From JAPEKQ01 sp964516845 (GTDB lineage Bacteria > Joyebacterota > Joyebacteria > Joyebacterales > Joyebacteraceae): a stretch of DNA of 64,000 bases. Positions 17,246 to 26,715 of this stretch are shown one piece after another; the first letter of the stretch is position 1, and every line of letters starts with the position of its first letter. Under the pieces are notes generated by a model that worked only from the letters and a program-made list of their open reading frames with translations, made no database searches and had not been told where the DNA came from. Where the stretch lies: positions 6,949 through 70,948 of the forward strand of contig CAZEXP010000009.1 of NCBI GenBank assembly GCA_964516845.1. The letters are read 5' to 3'. The position numbers and the translations under genes are program-made.

Positions 17246-18508
17246 CTAGTCCATCTGCCTGCGCAGGAACGTGGGAATCTCAAGGTCCTTCTTCGTGCCG
17301 CGACGGTTGCCGCCCTTGGCGAACATCGCCGGCCGCTGCGCCGGCTCCTGCCGGCCCGGGGCCGCGGGCTCGGGTGTCTGCGGATTCCGCCGCGGGCTGG
17401 GCCGAGGCGTGACCACTGCCGTGTTCCGCCCGGGCGCGTCGGACGCGGCGGGTCGTGCGGCCGCCGCAACCGGTGTCGCGTGCAGGACGGGACGCGCTGC
17501 CGACCTCGGGACCATGCGCTCTCTCCTGAGATCCGACGTGTCCTTCGGCTTCGTCCCGATCCCGGTGGCGATCACCGTGATCCTGATCTTGTCCTTCATG
17601 CTCTCGTCGATGACAGCGCCGAAGATCATGTTCGACTCGGCGCCAATGGCCTCGTTGACGACCATGGCGGCTTCGCTGATCTCGTGAAGCGACAGGTCGC
17701 TGCCGCCGGTGACGTTGACAAGCACGCCCCTGGCTCCTCGGATCGTCGCGTCCTCGAGCAGCGGACTCGAGATCGACTGCTGCGCCGCCTCGACCGCCCG
17801 GTTCTTCCCGCTCGAAACGCCGGTACCCATCACGGCGTCACCCATCTCCGTCATCACGGACTTGACGTCTGCGAAGTCGAGGTTCACGAGCCCGGGGACC
17901 ATGATGAGGTCCGCCACGCCCTTCGTTGCGCGGAGGAGTACGTCGTCGGCGATGCGGAAGGCCTCGCGCACGGGCGTGTTCTTGCTCGCGACGGCGAGGA
18001 GACGCTGATTCGGAATGACAATAGCCGTATCCGCGGCCCGCTTCAACAGCTCAAGTCCCTCGATCGCCTGCTTCATCCTGAACTGCCCCTCAAACATGAA
18101 CGGTTTCGTCGCCACACCGACGACGAGCGCGCCCATCTTCTTGGCCATCTCGGCAACCGCGGGCGCGGCGCCCGTGCCGGTCCCGCCCCCCATGCCGCAC
18201 GCGACGAACACCATGTCGGCACCCTTGAGGATGTTGGCGATGTCCTCGCCATTCTCATCCAGTGCCTTCCGGCCGATCTCGGGATTCCCGCCCGAGCCGA
18301 GTCCGTGCGTCAGCTGCCTGCCGATCTGGATGCGTGCCGCCGCCAGCGAACAGTCGAGCGCCTGCGCGTCGGTATTGATGGCCACGAAATCCACACCGGA
18401 GAACCCGGACTCGATCATCCGGTTGACGGCGTTCCCACCAGCTCCACCCACACCCACGACCTTGATCTTCGCGTTCATCTGCGGTTCGAAATCGAACTCC
18501 AGTTTCAT
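17246..18508 (-). CDS. ftsZ: Cell division protein FtsZ
   Basis: The tubulin-like GTPase that forms the cytokinetic ring. The 420-residue product has the GTP-binding loop GGGTGTG (107-113), the T7 synergy loop NLDFADV (209-215), a variable proline/alanine-rich linker (about 325-400) and the C-terminal peptide DLEIPTFLRRQMD that docks FtsA. I chose the ATG at 18508, with GGAGG seven bases upstream and the usual MKLEFDFEP opening. The frame also runs to an ATG at 18598, only 18 bases after the ftsA stop and preceded by GGAGAGAGG. That would add 30 residues beginning with a very basic run (TTKKRKKRKKARR). I cannot exclude it. Confidence 0.96.
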   Translation of the reverse strand: MKLEFDFEPQMNAKIKVVGVGGAGGNAVNRMIESGFSGVDFVAINTDAQALDCSLAAARIQIGRQLTHGLGSGGNPEIGRKALDENGEDIANILKGADMVFVACGMGGGTGTGAAPAVAEMAKKMGALVVGVATKPFMFEGQFRMKQAIEGLELLKRAADTAIVIPNQRLLAVASKNTPVREAFRIADDVLLRATKGVADLIMVPGLVNLDFADVKSVMTEMGDAVMGTGVSSGKNRAVEAAQQSISSPLLEDATIRGARGVLVNVTGGSDLSLHEISEAAMVVNEAIGAESNMIFGAVIDESMKDKIRITVIATGIGTKPKDTSDLRRERMVPRSAARPVLHATPVAAAARPAASDAPGRNTAVVTPRPSPRRNPQTPEPAAPGRQEPAQRPAMFAKGGNRRGTKKDLEIPTFLRRQMD

Positions 18509-18616
18509 CGTCTCTCCTCCGGCCCCGCGGCCGTTCATTCCGGGAGCCATCTGCGTCCTGCGAGCCTTCTTCCTCTTCTTCCTCTTCTTCGTTGTCATGG
18601 TGCCTCTCTCCGACTC

Positions 18617-19840
18617 CTACAGCAGATTGTCGACCCACTGCCTGACTCGACTGACCGTCTCGTTCAATCGGCCGTCTCTCCTCCTCCGTCTGCGCCTGGG
18701 AGCGTGCGACGCTGCGATGATGACGCCAACAGCCGTCGCGTGCGACGGGTCTGCGATGGCGTCGAACAGCCCCGACACCCGGTCCGGCAGGCCGACGCGC
18801 GCGGGAACGCCGAAGACGTCCTCCGCGACGGCGGCGATCCCTTCGAGCTTCGCCCCTCCCCCCGTGATGATCACGCCCGCCGGGGTCCGTCCCCAGAACT
18901 CCGTGCTTCTGGCCTCGTCGCGCAGCATCTCGAAGATCTCGTGTACGCGGGGCTCAATGATGGCGGCGAGAACCTGCGTCGAACTCTGACGCGGCTCCTG
19001 TCCTCCCATGCTCGGAATCTCGACCGTGCTGTCGGCGATCCCTGATGCGGTGGCGCAGCCGGCTTCCCGCTTGAGCTGCTCCGCCTTCGAGACCGGAATG
19101 CGAAGCCCGACGGCGATGTCGTTCGTCACGCACGCGCCGCCCCACCCGACGACCGCCACGTGGCGGACCGCTCGTCCGCGGTGCACGACGATGCCCGTGC
19201 TCCCGGCGCCCATGTTGATCGACAGCGAACCGAGCTCCATCTCGTCCTCGGAGAGCGATGACAGCGCCGCCACGATCGGTTTGACAAAGACGCCGCTCTC
19301 GCGAACGCCCGCCTTCCGTACCGCACGCCTCGCTGAATCCACGGCCTGCTCCTCAGCCGTCACGATGTGAACCTGTGAACCGAGCCGCACGCCGGCCATA
19401 CCGATGGGGTCGCGAATCCCGCGCTGCCCGTCCACGAAGAACTCCTGCGGGAGCGCGTCCAGCACGATCCGACCGACCGGAAGCGCCAGAGTGCGCGCCG
19501 CCTCGACCACGGTTGCGATCTCCGCGCGGGTGATCTCTCCTCCGCTTCTTGAGACCGCGATGACGCCACGGCTGTCGATGCCGCGGATGTGCTCGCCGTT
19601 GATGGCGATCGCCGCGGTGCCGATCTCGACCTCGGCACTCGCCTCCGCTTCGACGACGGCTTCGCGGATCGCGTCCGCCGCCTTCTCCATGTTCACGATG
19701 ACGCCGGCCTCAATGCCGGCCGAAGCGGACTCTCCAATGCCGAGGATCTCGGGGAGCTCCCGGTCCTTCACGTCCGCAACGACCACCTTGATTCTGCTCG
19801 ATCCGAGATCGAGACCGACAAGGATCTCGCTCTTCTTCAC
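18617..19840 (-). CDS. ftsA: Cell division protein FtsA
   Basis: The actin-like ATPase that tethers FtsZ to the membrane. The 407-residue product opens ILVGLDLGSSRIKVVVADV (phosphate 1 loop), has the SHS2/1C insertion (about 85-165), the second phosphate loop INMGAGSTGIVV and the adenosine motif GVIITGGGAKLEG. It ends with an arginine-rich linker and the amphipathic helix RVRQWVDNLL that inserts in the membrane. The GTG start at 19840 overlaps the ftsQ stop as GTGA. The frame is open to 19972, but that part lies within ftsQ. ftsZ follows. Confidence 0.95.
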   Translation of the reverse strand: MKKSEILVGLDLGSSRIKVVVADVKDRELPEILGIGESASAGIEAGVIVNMEKAADAIREAVVEAEASAEVEIGTAAIAINGEHIRGIDSRGVIAVSRSGGEITRAEIATVVEAARTLALPVGRIVLDALPQEFFVDGQRGIRDPIGMAGVRLGSQVHIVTAEEQAVDSARRAVRKAGVRESGVFVKPIVAALSSLSEDEMELGSLSINMGAGSTGIVVHRGRAVRHVAVVGWGGACVTNDIAVGLRIPVSKAEQLKREAGCATASGIADSTVEIPSMGGQEPRQSSTQVLAAIIEPRVHEIFEMLRDEARSTEFWGRTPAGVIITGGGAKLEGIAAVAEDVFGVPARVGLPDRVSGLFDAIADPSHATAVGVIIAASHAPRRRRRRRDGRLNETVSRVRQWVDNLL

Positions 19841-20649
19841 GCGGATCCCCTTTCCTGGCTGCGTATCCTCATGGCGGCTTGGGCCAGTTGCACGACGACC
19901 TGGCCATCGAACCTCAGATCGATCGACCTCGCTGCGATCCCTCTCGCTCGAAGGTCGGAGAGCACTTTCCACGAATTCGACAGATCGTTTGCGTTTAGAG
20001 CGCCGAGGCCAAACCTGATCTCTGCCCCGTCGGCTACCGTATAGATGACCAGACCCGACCCCGGCGCAAACCTGATTTCCGATATCTCCATCCAGAGCGA
20101 AGGTGAGATCTCCTTCGCCTGATTGAGCACATCCAGCGCTTCCTTCAGAAGCTCCGACTCGAACCGTTCGCCCGCCGCCGGTGGCGCGGGCACTCCCGTG
20201 ATGAGCGGCACGTCCACGAAGGCGCTTCGGTCAGCCGCCGGCAGCACCAGCGCCTGATCGGAGACCTCCACGAAGCCGTCCGGTCCACCCGGAACGATCG
20301 CCGCCGGAAGCGTCTCCTCGAGAATGATCTCGATACGGTCCGGCAGACTGCGAGACACACGCGCCCGTGCAACGCGCGGCGACGCCGCGAGCGCCCGCTC
20401 GACTTCCGAGGGCTCGACATCGAGCAACTGCTCCCCGATGCCGACGCCGGCGAGCTCCACGACCTCGTCCGCTGTGAGGACTTCGTTTCCACAGACGTCG
20501 ACGCGCGCCACCGCGAAGCGTCCCGGCTCCGAACTCCAGGTCGGAGCCAGCGCGACGGCCGCGCCGATCCCGCCCACGAGTACTGCGGCGGACACGATGA
20601 TTGTGATCCGTCCCGCTCTTCCCAACCGCCCTGGTCTCTTTCGCGTCAC
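19837..20649 (-). CDS. ftsQ: Cell division protein FtsQ/DivIB
   Basis: A bitopic membrane protein linking early and late divisome proteins. It has a basic N-terminus (MTRKRPGRLGRAGR), one membrane helix (about 14-34), a POTRA domain (about 46-115, FAVARVDVCGNEVLTADEVVELAG) and the FtsQ beta domain with PDRIEIILEETLPAAIV. Length is 270 residues. The GTG start has GGGAGG upstream and lies 16 bases after the murB stop; the end overlaps ftsA by four bases. Family assignment rests on the POTRA/FtsQ pattern and on gene order. Confidence 0.92.
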   Translation of the reverse strand: MTRKRPGRLGRAGRITIIVSAAVLVGGIGAAVALAPTWSSEPGRFAVARVDVCGNEVLTADEVVELAGVGIGEQLLDVEPSEVERALAASPRVARARVSRSLPDRIEIILEETLPAAIVPGGPDGFVEVSDQALVLPAADRSAFVDVPLITGVPAPPAAGERFESELLKEALDVLNQAKEISPSLWMEISEIRFAPGSGLVIYTVADGAEIRFGLGALNANDLSNSWKVLSDLRARGIAARSIDLRFDGQVVVQLAQAAMRIRSQERGSA

Positions 20650-20665
20650 GCCTGCCGCCTCCCTG

Positions 20666-21604
20666 CTACGTCAGCATCCGTCGCGTGCTCCCGCGCCGGC
20701 CGACGATCTCGACCTCGAGAACGAGCTCTCGTCCGGTTCGCTCGCGGACCGTCGTGATGATCAACTCTATGAGTTCCTCAACATCTTCGGGAGCCGCACC
20801 CCGATCGTTGAGGATGAAGTTCGTATGCTGGTCGCTGACAACGGCACCCCCGATGCGCGCGCCGCGAAGGCCCGCCTGGTCGACGAGCTGCCAGGCGCGA
20901 ACGTCGGCGGGATTCCGGAAGACGCATCCGGCGCTCCGCATCCCGACCGGCTGCCCCTTCCACTTGAGTTCCAGGATGTCCTCGAGCCGCCGCGACACCT
21001 CGGAGGCGTCCCCGCGCTCGAGCACGAAGCTCGCCTCCTCGACCGTGGCGCCCTCGGGCACACTCGTCGTCCGGTATCCAGGATCGAGGTCCTCGCGCGC
21101 GAGCGCCTCGCTTCCAAGACCCGGCCTGAAGACAGACACCGTCTCCAGGCAGTCTCCGATGAAGGTACCGTAGCTGCCCGCGTTCATGAAGACGGCCCCT
21201 CCAGTGCTCCCGGGAATGCCTGCCAGCGGCTCGAGACCCGCCCAGCCCGCCTCGGCGCAGAAGGACAGGAAGCTCTTCAGCGGCACGCCGCTTCCGACGA
21301 CGATCCGGCCGTCGCGCTCCTGCAGGGTCGAGAAAGCCGACTCCGTCGAGAGAACAGCGCCTTCGATGCCGCCGCTTCTGACGAGCAGGTTCGTCCCGCG
21401 ACCGATGACTTTGACCGGCACGCGGGCGCCCGTCAGCAACTCGGCGGCTGCCCGGAACGACGCGGCGTCCGGGGCCTCAACGTAGAGGTCCGCGGGCCCG
21501 CCGAGGCCAAACGACGTGTGCCTTGCCATCGGCTCGTCCCGCAGCACGGCGCCCGGCGCCAACCGTACGAGTTCATCGTATGTTCTCGACTCCAGCTGCA
21601 TCAC
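20666..21604 (-). CDS. murB: UDP-N-acetylenolpyruvoylglucosamine reductase MurB
   Basis: Reduces UDP-GlcNAc-enolpyruvate to UDP-MurNAc with NADPH and FAD. The 312-residue product has the FAD-binding motifs VKVIGRGTNLLV and GIPGSTGGAVFMNAGSYG and the short type II form of the C-terminal domain. The catalytic proton donor sits in MRSAGCVFRNP, here cysteine instead of the more common serine, a known natural variant. The GTG at 21604 is followed directly by ATG; the first overlaps the murC stop by four bases, the second by one. ftsQ follows after 16 bases. Confidence 0.95.
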   Translation of the reverse strand: MMQLESRTYDELVRLAPGAVLRDEPMARHTSFGLGGPADLYVEAPDAASFRAAAELLTGARVPVKVIGRGTNLLVRSGGIEGAVLSTESAFSTLQERDGRIVVGSGVPLKSFLSFCAEAGWAGLEPLAGIPGSTGGAVFMNAGSYGTFIGDCLETVSVFRPGLGSEALAREDLDPGYRTTSVPEGATVEEASFVLERGDASEVSRRLEDILELKWKGQPVGMRSAGCVFRNPADVRAWQLVDQAGLRGARIGGAVVSDQHTNFILNDRGAAPEDVEELIELIITTVRERTGRELVLEVEIVGRRGSTRRMLT

Positions 21605-22992
21605 TTCGTGCCACGCTCCTTGAGTCTCTCGAGCACCTGCTCGCCGAGTCTGTAGATGTCGCCTGCTCCGAGCGTGACGACGACGTCGCCCGGCTCCACC
21701 ATGCTCAGCACGTGTTCGAGAAGCTCCTCACGGTCCTCAATGTACTGGGCGTTCCGGTGTCCGAACCGGCACGCCGCGTCAGCGATGAGCGCACCACTGA
21801 CTCCCTCGATCGGTTCTTCACTCGCGGCGTAGATACCCGTTACGACGAGCACTTCCGCGTCAAAGAAGGCGTGGCCGAACTGGTCCGACAGCTTCTGCGT
21901 TCTGGTGTATCGGTGGGGCTGGAAGAGAACGACGAGACGTCGGTCCCATCGTGATGATGCCGCCGCGAGCGTTTTGGCGACTTCCGCCGGATGGTGCCCA
22001 TAGTCATCCAGTACAAGCACATCGTTGACCTCCCCTTTGACCTCGAACCGTCTCGAGATTCCCTCGAACCGCCGCAGGCCCTCCGCAATGTCCTCGAACG
22101 CCACGCCGAGTTCGAGACCCACCGCAACCGCCGACAGCGAGTTGTACACGTTGTGAAGACCCGGCATCCGGATCTCCATCCTGCCGAGATTCTGTCCGCG
22201 GTGCGTGACGGTCACGCCGGTCAGTTCACCTGCCGGCTCGACATCATGCCCCTGGACGTCGGCCTGGGTCGTCAGGCCGTAGGTCACGACCCTTCTGTGA
22301 ATGTCCGGGATGATCGACTGGATGTTGTGCTCGTCGAGACAGAGCACCGAGCACCCGAAGAACGGCACGCTGTTGGCGAACTGCGTGAACGCCTTCTTGA
22401 TCTCGTCGAGCCCCGAGTAGTAGTCAAGATGCTCTTCGTCGACGGTCGTGATAACGGCGATGGTCGGCGAAAGCCTCAGGAACGATCCGTCGCTCTCGTC
22501 GGCCTCGGCAACGATGTACTCGCTCGTCCCGAGCCGCGCGCCCGTCCCCATGGTCTTGACGGTTCCGCCGACGACGACCGTCGGATCCAGCCCGCCGGTC
22601 GAGAGCACCGACGCGATGAGCGACGTCGCGGTCGTCTTTCCGTGCGTCCCCCCCACCGCGACCGAGTACTTCATCCGCATGAGCTCGGCGAGCATCTCGA
22701 CGCGCGGGATGACCGGAATGAGGTTCTTCCGCGCGGCCGTCACCTCGGGGTTGCCCGCGGGAATAGCGGTCGACGTCACGACCACCTCCGCGCCCTCGAT
22801 GTTCGCGGCATCGTGGCCCCGGTAGATGCGGCCGCCGAAACGCTCGAGGCGCTCGGTGATGTCGTTGTTCCTCAGGTCGGACCCGGAGACATCGAAGCCC
22901 AGGTTGAGCAGGATCTCCGCGATCCCGCCCATCCCGACCCCGCCGATACCGACGAGATGCACATGCTTCACTCTGCCGAACATCGTGACCAT
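21601..22992 (-). CDS. murC: UDP-N-acetylmuramate--L-alanine ligase MurC
   Basis: ATP-dependent addition of L-Ala to UDP-MurNAc. The 463-residue product opens with the Rossmann loop HLVGIGGVGMGGIAE, then the P-loop GGTHGKTT (114-121), ADESDGSF, TTVDEEHLDYY (metal and carbamate region) and DDYGHHPAEV of the C-terminal ligase domain. Two Met codons are possible: position 1 at 22992, preceded by a doubled AGGGAAGC, or position 4. It follows murG after 50 bases and overlaps murB. Confidence 0.96.
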   Translation of the reverse strand: MVTMFGRVKHVHLVGIGGVGMGGIAEILLNLGFDVSGSDLRNNDITERLERFGGRIYRGHDAANIEGAEVVVTSTAIPAGNPEVTAARKNLIPVIPRVEMLAELMRMKYSVAVGGTHGKTTATSLIASVLSTGGLDPTVVVGGTVKTMGTGARLGTSEYIVAEADESDGSFLRLSPTIAVITTVDEEHLDYYSGLDEIKKAFTQFANSVPFFGCSVLCLDEHNIQSIIPDIHRRVVTYGLTTQADVQGHDVEPAGELTGVTVTHRGQNLGRMEIRMPGLHNVYNSLSAVAVGLELGVAFEDIAEGLRRFEGISRRFEVKGEVNDVLVLDDYGHHPAEVAKTLAAASSRWDRRLVVLFQPHRYTRTQKLSDQFGHAFFDAEVLVVTGIYAASEEPIEGVSGALIADAACRFGHRNAQYIEDREELLEHVLSMVEPGDVVVTLGAGDIYRLGEQVLERLKERGTK

Positions 22993-23042
22993 TGCTTCCC
23001 TGCTTCCCTGTTCAGATCTGCGTTCGTTCCGGACTCCGCCGT

Positions 23043-24197
23043 CTACGCGGCGCCCCGACCCCTGGCCAGCGCCAGGACGCTTTCGGCGACCCGACGTGCA
23101 GCGTCGGGCCGTGCCAGCGTCCTGGCCGCATGTGCCATGCGTTCCAGCCGGGTGCGATCGCGCAGGAGCTCCTGTATGCGTCGGGCGAGGCTATCGCCCG
23201 CTAGCTCCCCATCGGGAATCACAACAGCCGCCCCCGCGGCCTCGACCGCCCGGGCGTTCTTCATCTGGTGCCCCTCCGTGGCGTAGGGATACGGCACCAG
23301 GATCGCCGGCCGCGCCACCGCGGCCGTCTCGGCGAGCGTCGTCGCGCCGGCCCTCGAGATCACGAGGTCGCAGGCCGTGTACGCGTCCGCCACGTTGTCG
23401 AAGTAGCTCTCCACGACGGCCTTCGCGCCCGCCGCGCGACAGCTCTCGCGGACGATCGAAAGCTCGTCGCGACCGGTCTGGATGATCATCTCGATGCCGC
23501 CTGCCGCGAGTTCCGCGGCCGCGTCGGCGATCGCGAGACTCATGCTTCTGGCCCCTCCGCTCCCGCCGAGAAGGAAGATTACCGGCGCGTCGTTCGAAAG
23601 CCCGAAGACGTCCCGCGCCTTCGAGCGCGCTGCTCCCGCCCTGTCCGACTGCGAGCCGGCGGCCTGCGAGCCATCACGCGCGGCATCGCCGAGCGCGGCG
23701 CGTATTGGGTTGCCAGACAGCTCGATACGCTTCGCGTGGGGCAGATGCGTGCGGGTCTCGTCAAACGTCGTGTGCACTACGTCGGCCCAGCGTGAGAGCA
23801 CGCGGGTGGCAAGTCCCGGGTACGAGTTCTGCTCCTGGAGCGCGACCGGGACCCCGAGCGACGCCGCCGCGATAACGGGCGGAAGGCTCGCAAAGCCTCC
23901 GGTCCCGAGAGCGGCGTCCGGGCGACGGCGCGCGAGCTTCGCCACGCCGACGGCGAACCCCGCGCCGACAATGAACGGCACAGCGACGTTGACGAGCCTC
24001 CCCCCGCGGATGAACCCGCGCGAGGGAACGGTCTCGAACGTTCTGCCTGTCTCGGTCACGACGCGCTCCTCGATCGAACCTCTGCGTCCCATGAAGACGG
24101 TCTCGATGCCGGGCTCGAGCTGCTCGAGCGCCTCGGCGACAGCGATCCCCGGGTAGATGTGTCCACCTGTTCCCCCACCGGCGATCATGATCCTCAC
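23043..24197 (-). CDS. murG: Lipid II synthase MurG
   Basis: A GT-B glycosyltransferase that transfers GlcNAc from UDP-GlcNAc to lipid I on the inner membrane face. The 384-residue product has GGGTGGHIYPG at the start, GTGGFASLPPVIAA, LQEQNSYPG, GGSGGARS and the UDP-GlcNAc site SRAGATTLAE with PYPYATEGHQMKNA. A low-complexity stretch of about 25 residues (AARDGSQAAGSQSDRAGAARS) sits between the two domains, longer than usual. The GTG start overlaps the ftsW stop by four bases (GTGA). Confidence 0.95.
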   Translation of the reverse strand: MRIMIAGGGTGGHIYPGIAVAEALEQLEPGIETVFMGRRGSIEERVVTETGRTFETVPSRGFIRGGRLVNVAVPFIVGAGFAVGVAKLARRRPDAALGTGGFASLPPVIAAASLGVPVALQEQNSYPGLATRVLSRWADVVHTTFDETRTHLPHAKRIELSGNPIRAALGDAARDGSQAAGSQSDRAGAARSKARDVFGLSNDAPVIFLLGGSGGARSMSLAIADAAAELAAGGIEMIIQTGRDELSIVRESCRAAGAKAVVESYFDNVADAYTACDLVISRAGATTLAETAAVARPAILVPYPYATEGHQMKNARAVEAAGAAVVIPDGELAGDSLARRIQELLRDRTRLERMAHAARTLARPDAARRVAESVLALARGRGAA

Positions 24198-25345
24198 GAA
24201 CCCGTCCTTCGTCTGTTCTCACGGCCGGCGGCGACCGCCGGCCCCTCCAGCACCGTCTGCTTCGACATGTTGAGCAGAATGCCGACCGCCGCCATGTTCG
24301 CCACGAGCGCCATCCCGCCGTAGCTCAGAAACGGCAGCGGCAGCCCCGTGGTCGGTATCGTGCCGGTCACAACTCCGATGTTGATGGCCGCGTACAGGGC
24401 GACCATGATCGTCAGTCCCGACCCCAGCAGCATTCCGTAGAGGTCGTGCTGTCTGCGGGCGATGCGGAGTCCCCGAAGCGTCAGCATCACGAAGAGCCCG
24501 ATGACGAAGAGCGCGCCGAGGATACCGAGTTCCTCCGCCCAGATGGAGAAAGCGAAGTCCGTGTGCGAATCCGGGATGAACGCGCGCTGGAGACTTCCGC
24601 CGATGCCGCGTCCCGTGATGCCGCCCGACCCGAATGCGATGAGCGACTGGTAGACCTGATACGCCATCTCCCGCGTGTTGACCCCGTCCATGGAGAGATC
24701 GAACATCGACCGCCAGACGCCGACGCGCCCGCTGATGCGTCCGACGTGCGTTGCGGCGAAGATGCCCAGCGGCACGACGGCCAGCCCAAGCGCGCCGATG
24801 TGGTGGAGCCGCGCCCCTCCGAGGAAGAGCATCGTGAACGACAGCAGCGAAATGCCGAGCGCGCTCCCGAAGTCCTTCTGGAGCACCATGATCCCGACGA
24901 CGATGCCGACGAACACGAGTCTGGGCAGCAACCCCTTCGCGAAATCGGCGAGCTCCTCCTGCCGCCGCGAAAGCACGTCGGCGAGATAGACGACGAGGAC
25001 GAGCTTGGCGATCTCATTGGGTTGGACGCCCATCAACGTCGATGTCGAGCCGCGCGTGTACTCCGGACGAATCACCGTGATCAGAAGCAGGAATATGGAG
25101 AACAGCATCGCCTTCTTCGCGTGCTTCCTGTAGAAGCGGTGGTCCACCGAGTAGAAGAACCACATGGCAAGAGCGCCCGCGGCGAGTCTGAGGACATACA
25201 TCTGGAAGAGCGCGCTCGCGCTCCCCATGCGGTTGTGCGCGAAGTAGACGCTCGACGTGTAGACGGTGATGGTGCCCACGGCCAGCAGAAGGAGCGCCGT
25301 CCACAGCAGCCATCGGTCACACCGTATGGTCCCCTGAAGCATCAT
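24194..25345 (-). CDS. ftsW: SEDS-family peptidoglycan glycosyltransferase FtsW
   Basis: A polytopic septal peptidoglycan polymerase (SEDS family). The 383-residue product has about ten membrane helices and family motifs GVQPNEIAKLVLVVYLA, QKDFGSALGIS, FIPDSHTDFAFSIWAEELG and TGLPLPFLSYGG. Two consecutive ATG codons (25345 and 25342) give MMLQG; the first overlaps the murD stop as ATGA. The frame is open to 25429, but that part lies inside murD. It pairs functionally with the class B PBP encoded at 31013-33118. Confidence 0.95.
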   Translation of the reverse strand: MMLQGTIRCDRWLLWTALLLLAVGTITVYTSSVYFAHNRMGSASALFQMYVLRLAAGALAMWFFYSVDHRFYRKHAKKAMLFSIFLLLITVIRPEYTRGSTSTLMGVQPNEIAKLVLVVYLADVLSRRQEELADFAKGLLPRLVFVGIVVGIMVLQKDFGSALGISLLSFTMLFLGGARLHHIGALGLAVVPLGIFAATHVGRISGRVGVWRSMFDLSMDGVNTREMAYQVYQSLIAFGSGGITGRGIGGSLQRAFIPDSHTDFAFSIWAEELGILGALFVIGLFVMLTLRGLRIARRQHDLYGMLLGSGLTIMVALYAAINIGVVTGTIPTTGLPLPFLSYGGMALVANMAAVGILLNMSKQTVLEGPAVAAGRENRRRTGS

Positions 25346-26715
25346 CGCATGTCTCCGAGCGCGTTCACCGCGCGCTTGAACTGCCTGCCCCGGTCCTCGA
25401 AGTCGTCGAACATGTCGAAGCTCGCACATGCGGGCGAGAGCAGAACGACGTCACCGCACTCCGCCAGTTCCTGCGCTCTCCGGACGGCCTCGTCCAGACT
25501 CCCCACGCGCTCTGTCCCGACGGCCCCGTGGAGGGCTCTCTCGAACTTCTCCGTCGCCTGCCCGATCAGAACGGCCTTCCGGACGTGACGCGCCGCGAGC
25601 TCTCTCAGCGCCGTGAAGTCGGCGCCCTTCTCCTTGCCGCCCGCTATCCAGACGATCGGCGAGCCGAAGCTCTGGAGCGCGAAACGAACCGAGTCCACGT
25701 TCGTCGCCTTCGAATCGTTGACATACGTTACACCGGCGAGTTCGCGGACGAACTCGAGACGGTGTTCGAGCGACCGGAAGTTCCTGAGCACATCGGCGGC
25801 CGCCTCGGGCTCGACGCCCACGGCCGCGGCCGTGGCGAACGACACCATCGAGTTGACCAGGTTGTGCGGCCCAGGCAGCCCCAGTTCCTCCACGCCGACG
25901 ACCTCCACCTCCCGGTCTCCGATCCTCGAAATCACGGTGCCGCCGCGCACGAACACGCCGAACGGAAGCTCCCCGTTCACGCTGACCGGCACGACCGTGC
26001 CGCCCACCGAGTCGGCCCGCGCGGCCACCTCGGGGTCGTCCATGTACAGCACGGCGGAATCGTCCGGCGTCTGATTGGCGAAGAGCCTCATCTTCGAATC
26101 CGCGTAGTCGTCGAAGTCGTCGTACCGGTCCAGATGGTCCTCGGTGATATTGAGAAGCGCGCCGACGGTCGGCCGGAAGCGGTCGGTCGTATCAAGCTGG
26201 AAACTCGATACCTCGGCGACGATGATGCCGTCCGCGGGCATGCGCGCCGCCTCGAGCGAGACCGCGTTGCCAATGTTGCCACCCACGAGAACCGGCCGAC
26301 CGGTCGTCCTCACGAGCTCTCCGGTGAGAGCCGTGGTCGTCGTCTTCCCGTTCGTCCCCGTGATGGCTACCCACGTCGCTTCCGACATCTGATACCCCAG
26401 TTCAAGTTCGCCGATGATCTCGATCCCGCGTTCCGCCGCCGCCTTGAGCAGCGGAACTCCCGACGGCACTCCCGGACTGACGACGATGAGGTCGGCGGCG
26501 TCCAGGAGCTCCAGCGGCTGCTCACCGAGAGAAAGCTCTGCCCCACGTGCGAGCCAGGAGGCTGCGTCCAGGCCGAGACTCTCCGCGCTCCGAAGATCCG
26601 TAGCGACCACGCGACTCCCCTCCTCCAGCAAGAGGTCCACTGCCGCGCGCCCGCTTCGAGCCAGCCCGACCACCAACACTCTCGAACCCGCCAAGTCTCG
26701 CCGTGCCCGTGTCAT
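25342..26715 (-). CDS. murD: UDP-N-acetylmuramoylalanine--D-glutamate ligase MurD
   Basis: ATP-dependent addition of D-Glu to UDP-MurNAc-L-Ala. The 457-residue product has the N-terminal UDP-binding Rossmann fold (VLVVGLARSGRAA), the P-loop GTNGKTT (120-126), EVSSFQLD, NITEDHLDRYDDF, EHRLEFV and NDSKATN, all diagnostic. It overlaps ftsW by four bases downstream. Upstream it is separated from mraY by 168 bases, the largest break in the cluster. Confidence 0.96.
   Translation of the reverse strand: MTRARRDLAGSRVLVVGLARSGRAAVDLLLEEGSRVVATDLRSAESLGLDAASWLARGAELSLGEQPLELLDAADLIVVSPGVPSGVPLLKAAAERGIEIIGELELGYQMSEATWVAITGTNGKTTTTALTGELVRTTGRPVLVGGNIGNAVSLEAARMPADGIIVAEVSSFQLDTTDRFRPTVGALLNITEDHLDRYDDFDDYADSKMRLFANQTPDDSAVLYMDDPEVAARADSVGGTVVPVSVNGELPFGVFVRGGTVISRIGDREVEVVGVEELGLPGPHNLVNSMVSFATAAAVGVEPEAAADVLRNFRSLEHRLEFVRELAGVTYVNDSKATNVDSVRFALQSFGSPIVWIAGGKEKGADFTALRELAARHVRKAVLIGQATEKFERALHGAVGTERVGSLDEAVRRAQELAECGDVVLLSPACASFDMFDDFEDRGRQFKRAVNALGDMR

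Noticed and set aside
17243..19045. Open plus-strand frame of 600 codons opposite ftsZ and ftsA
   Set aside because: Covers two genes of certain identity on the other strand; no recognisable domain.
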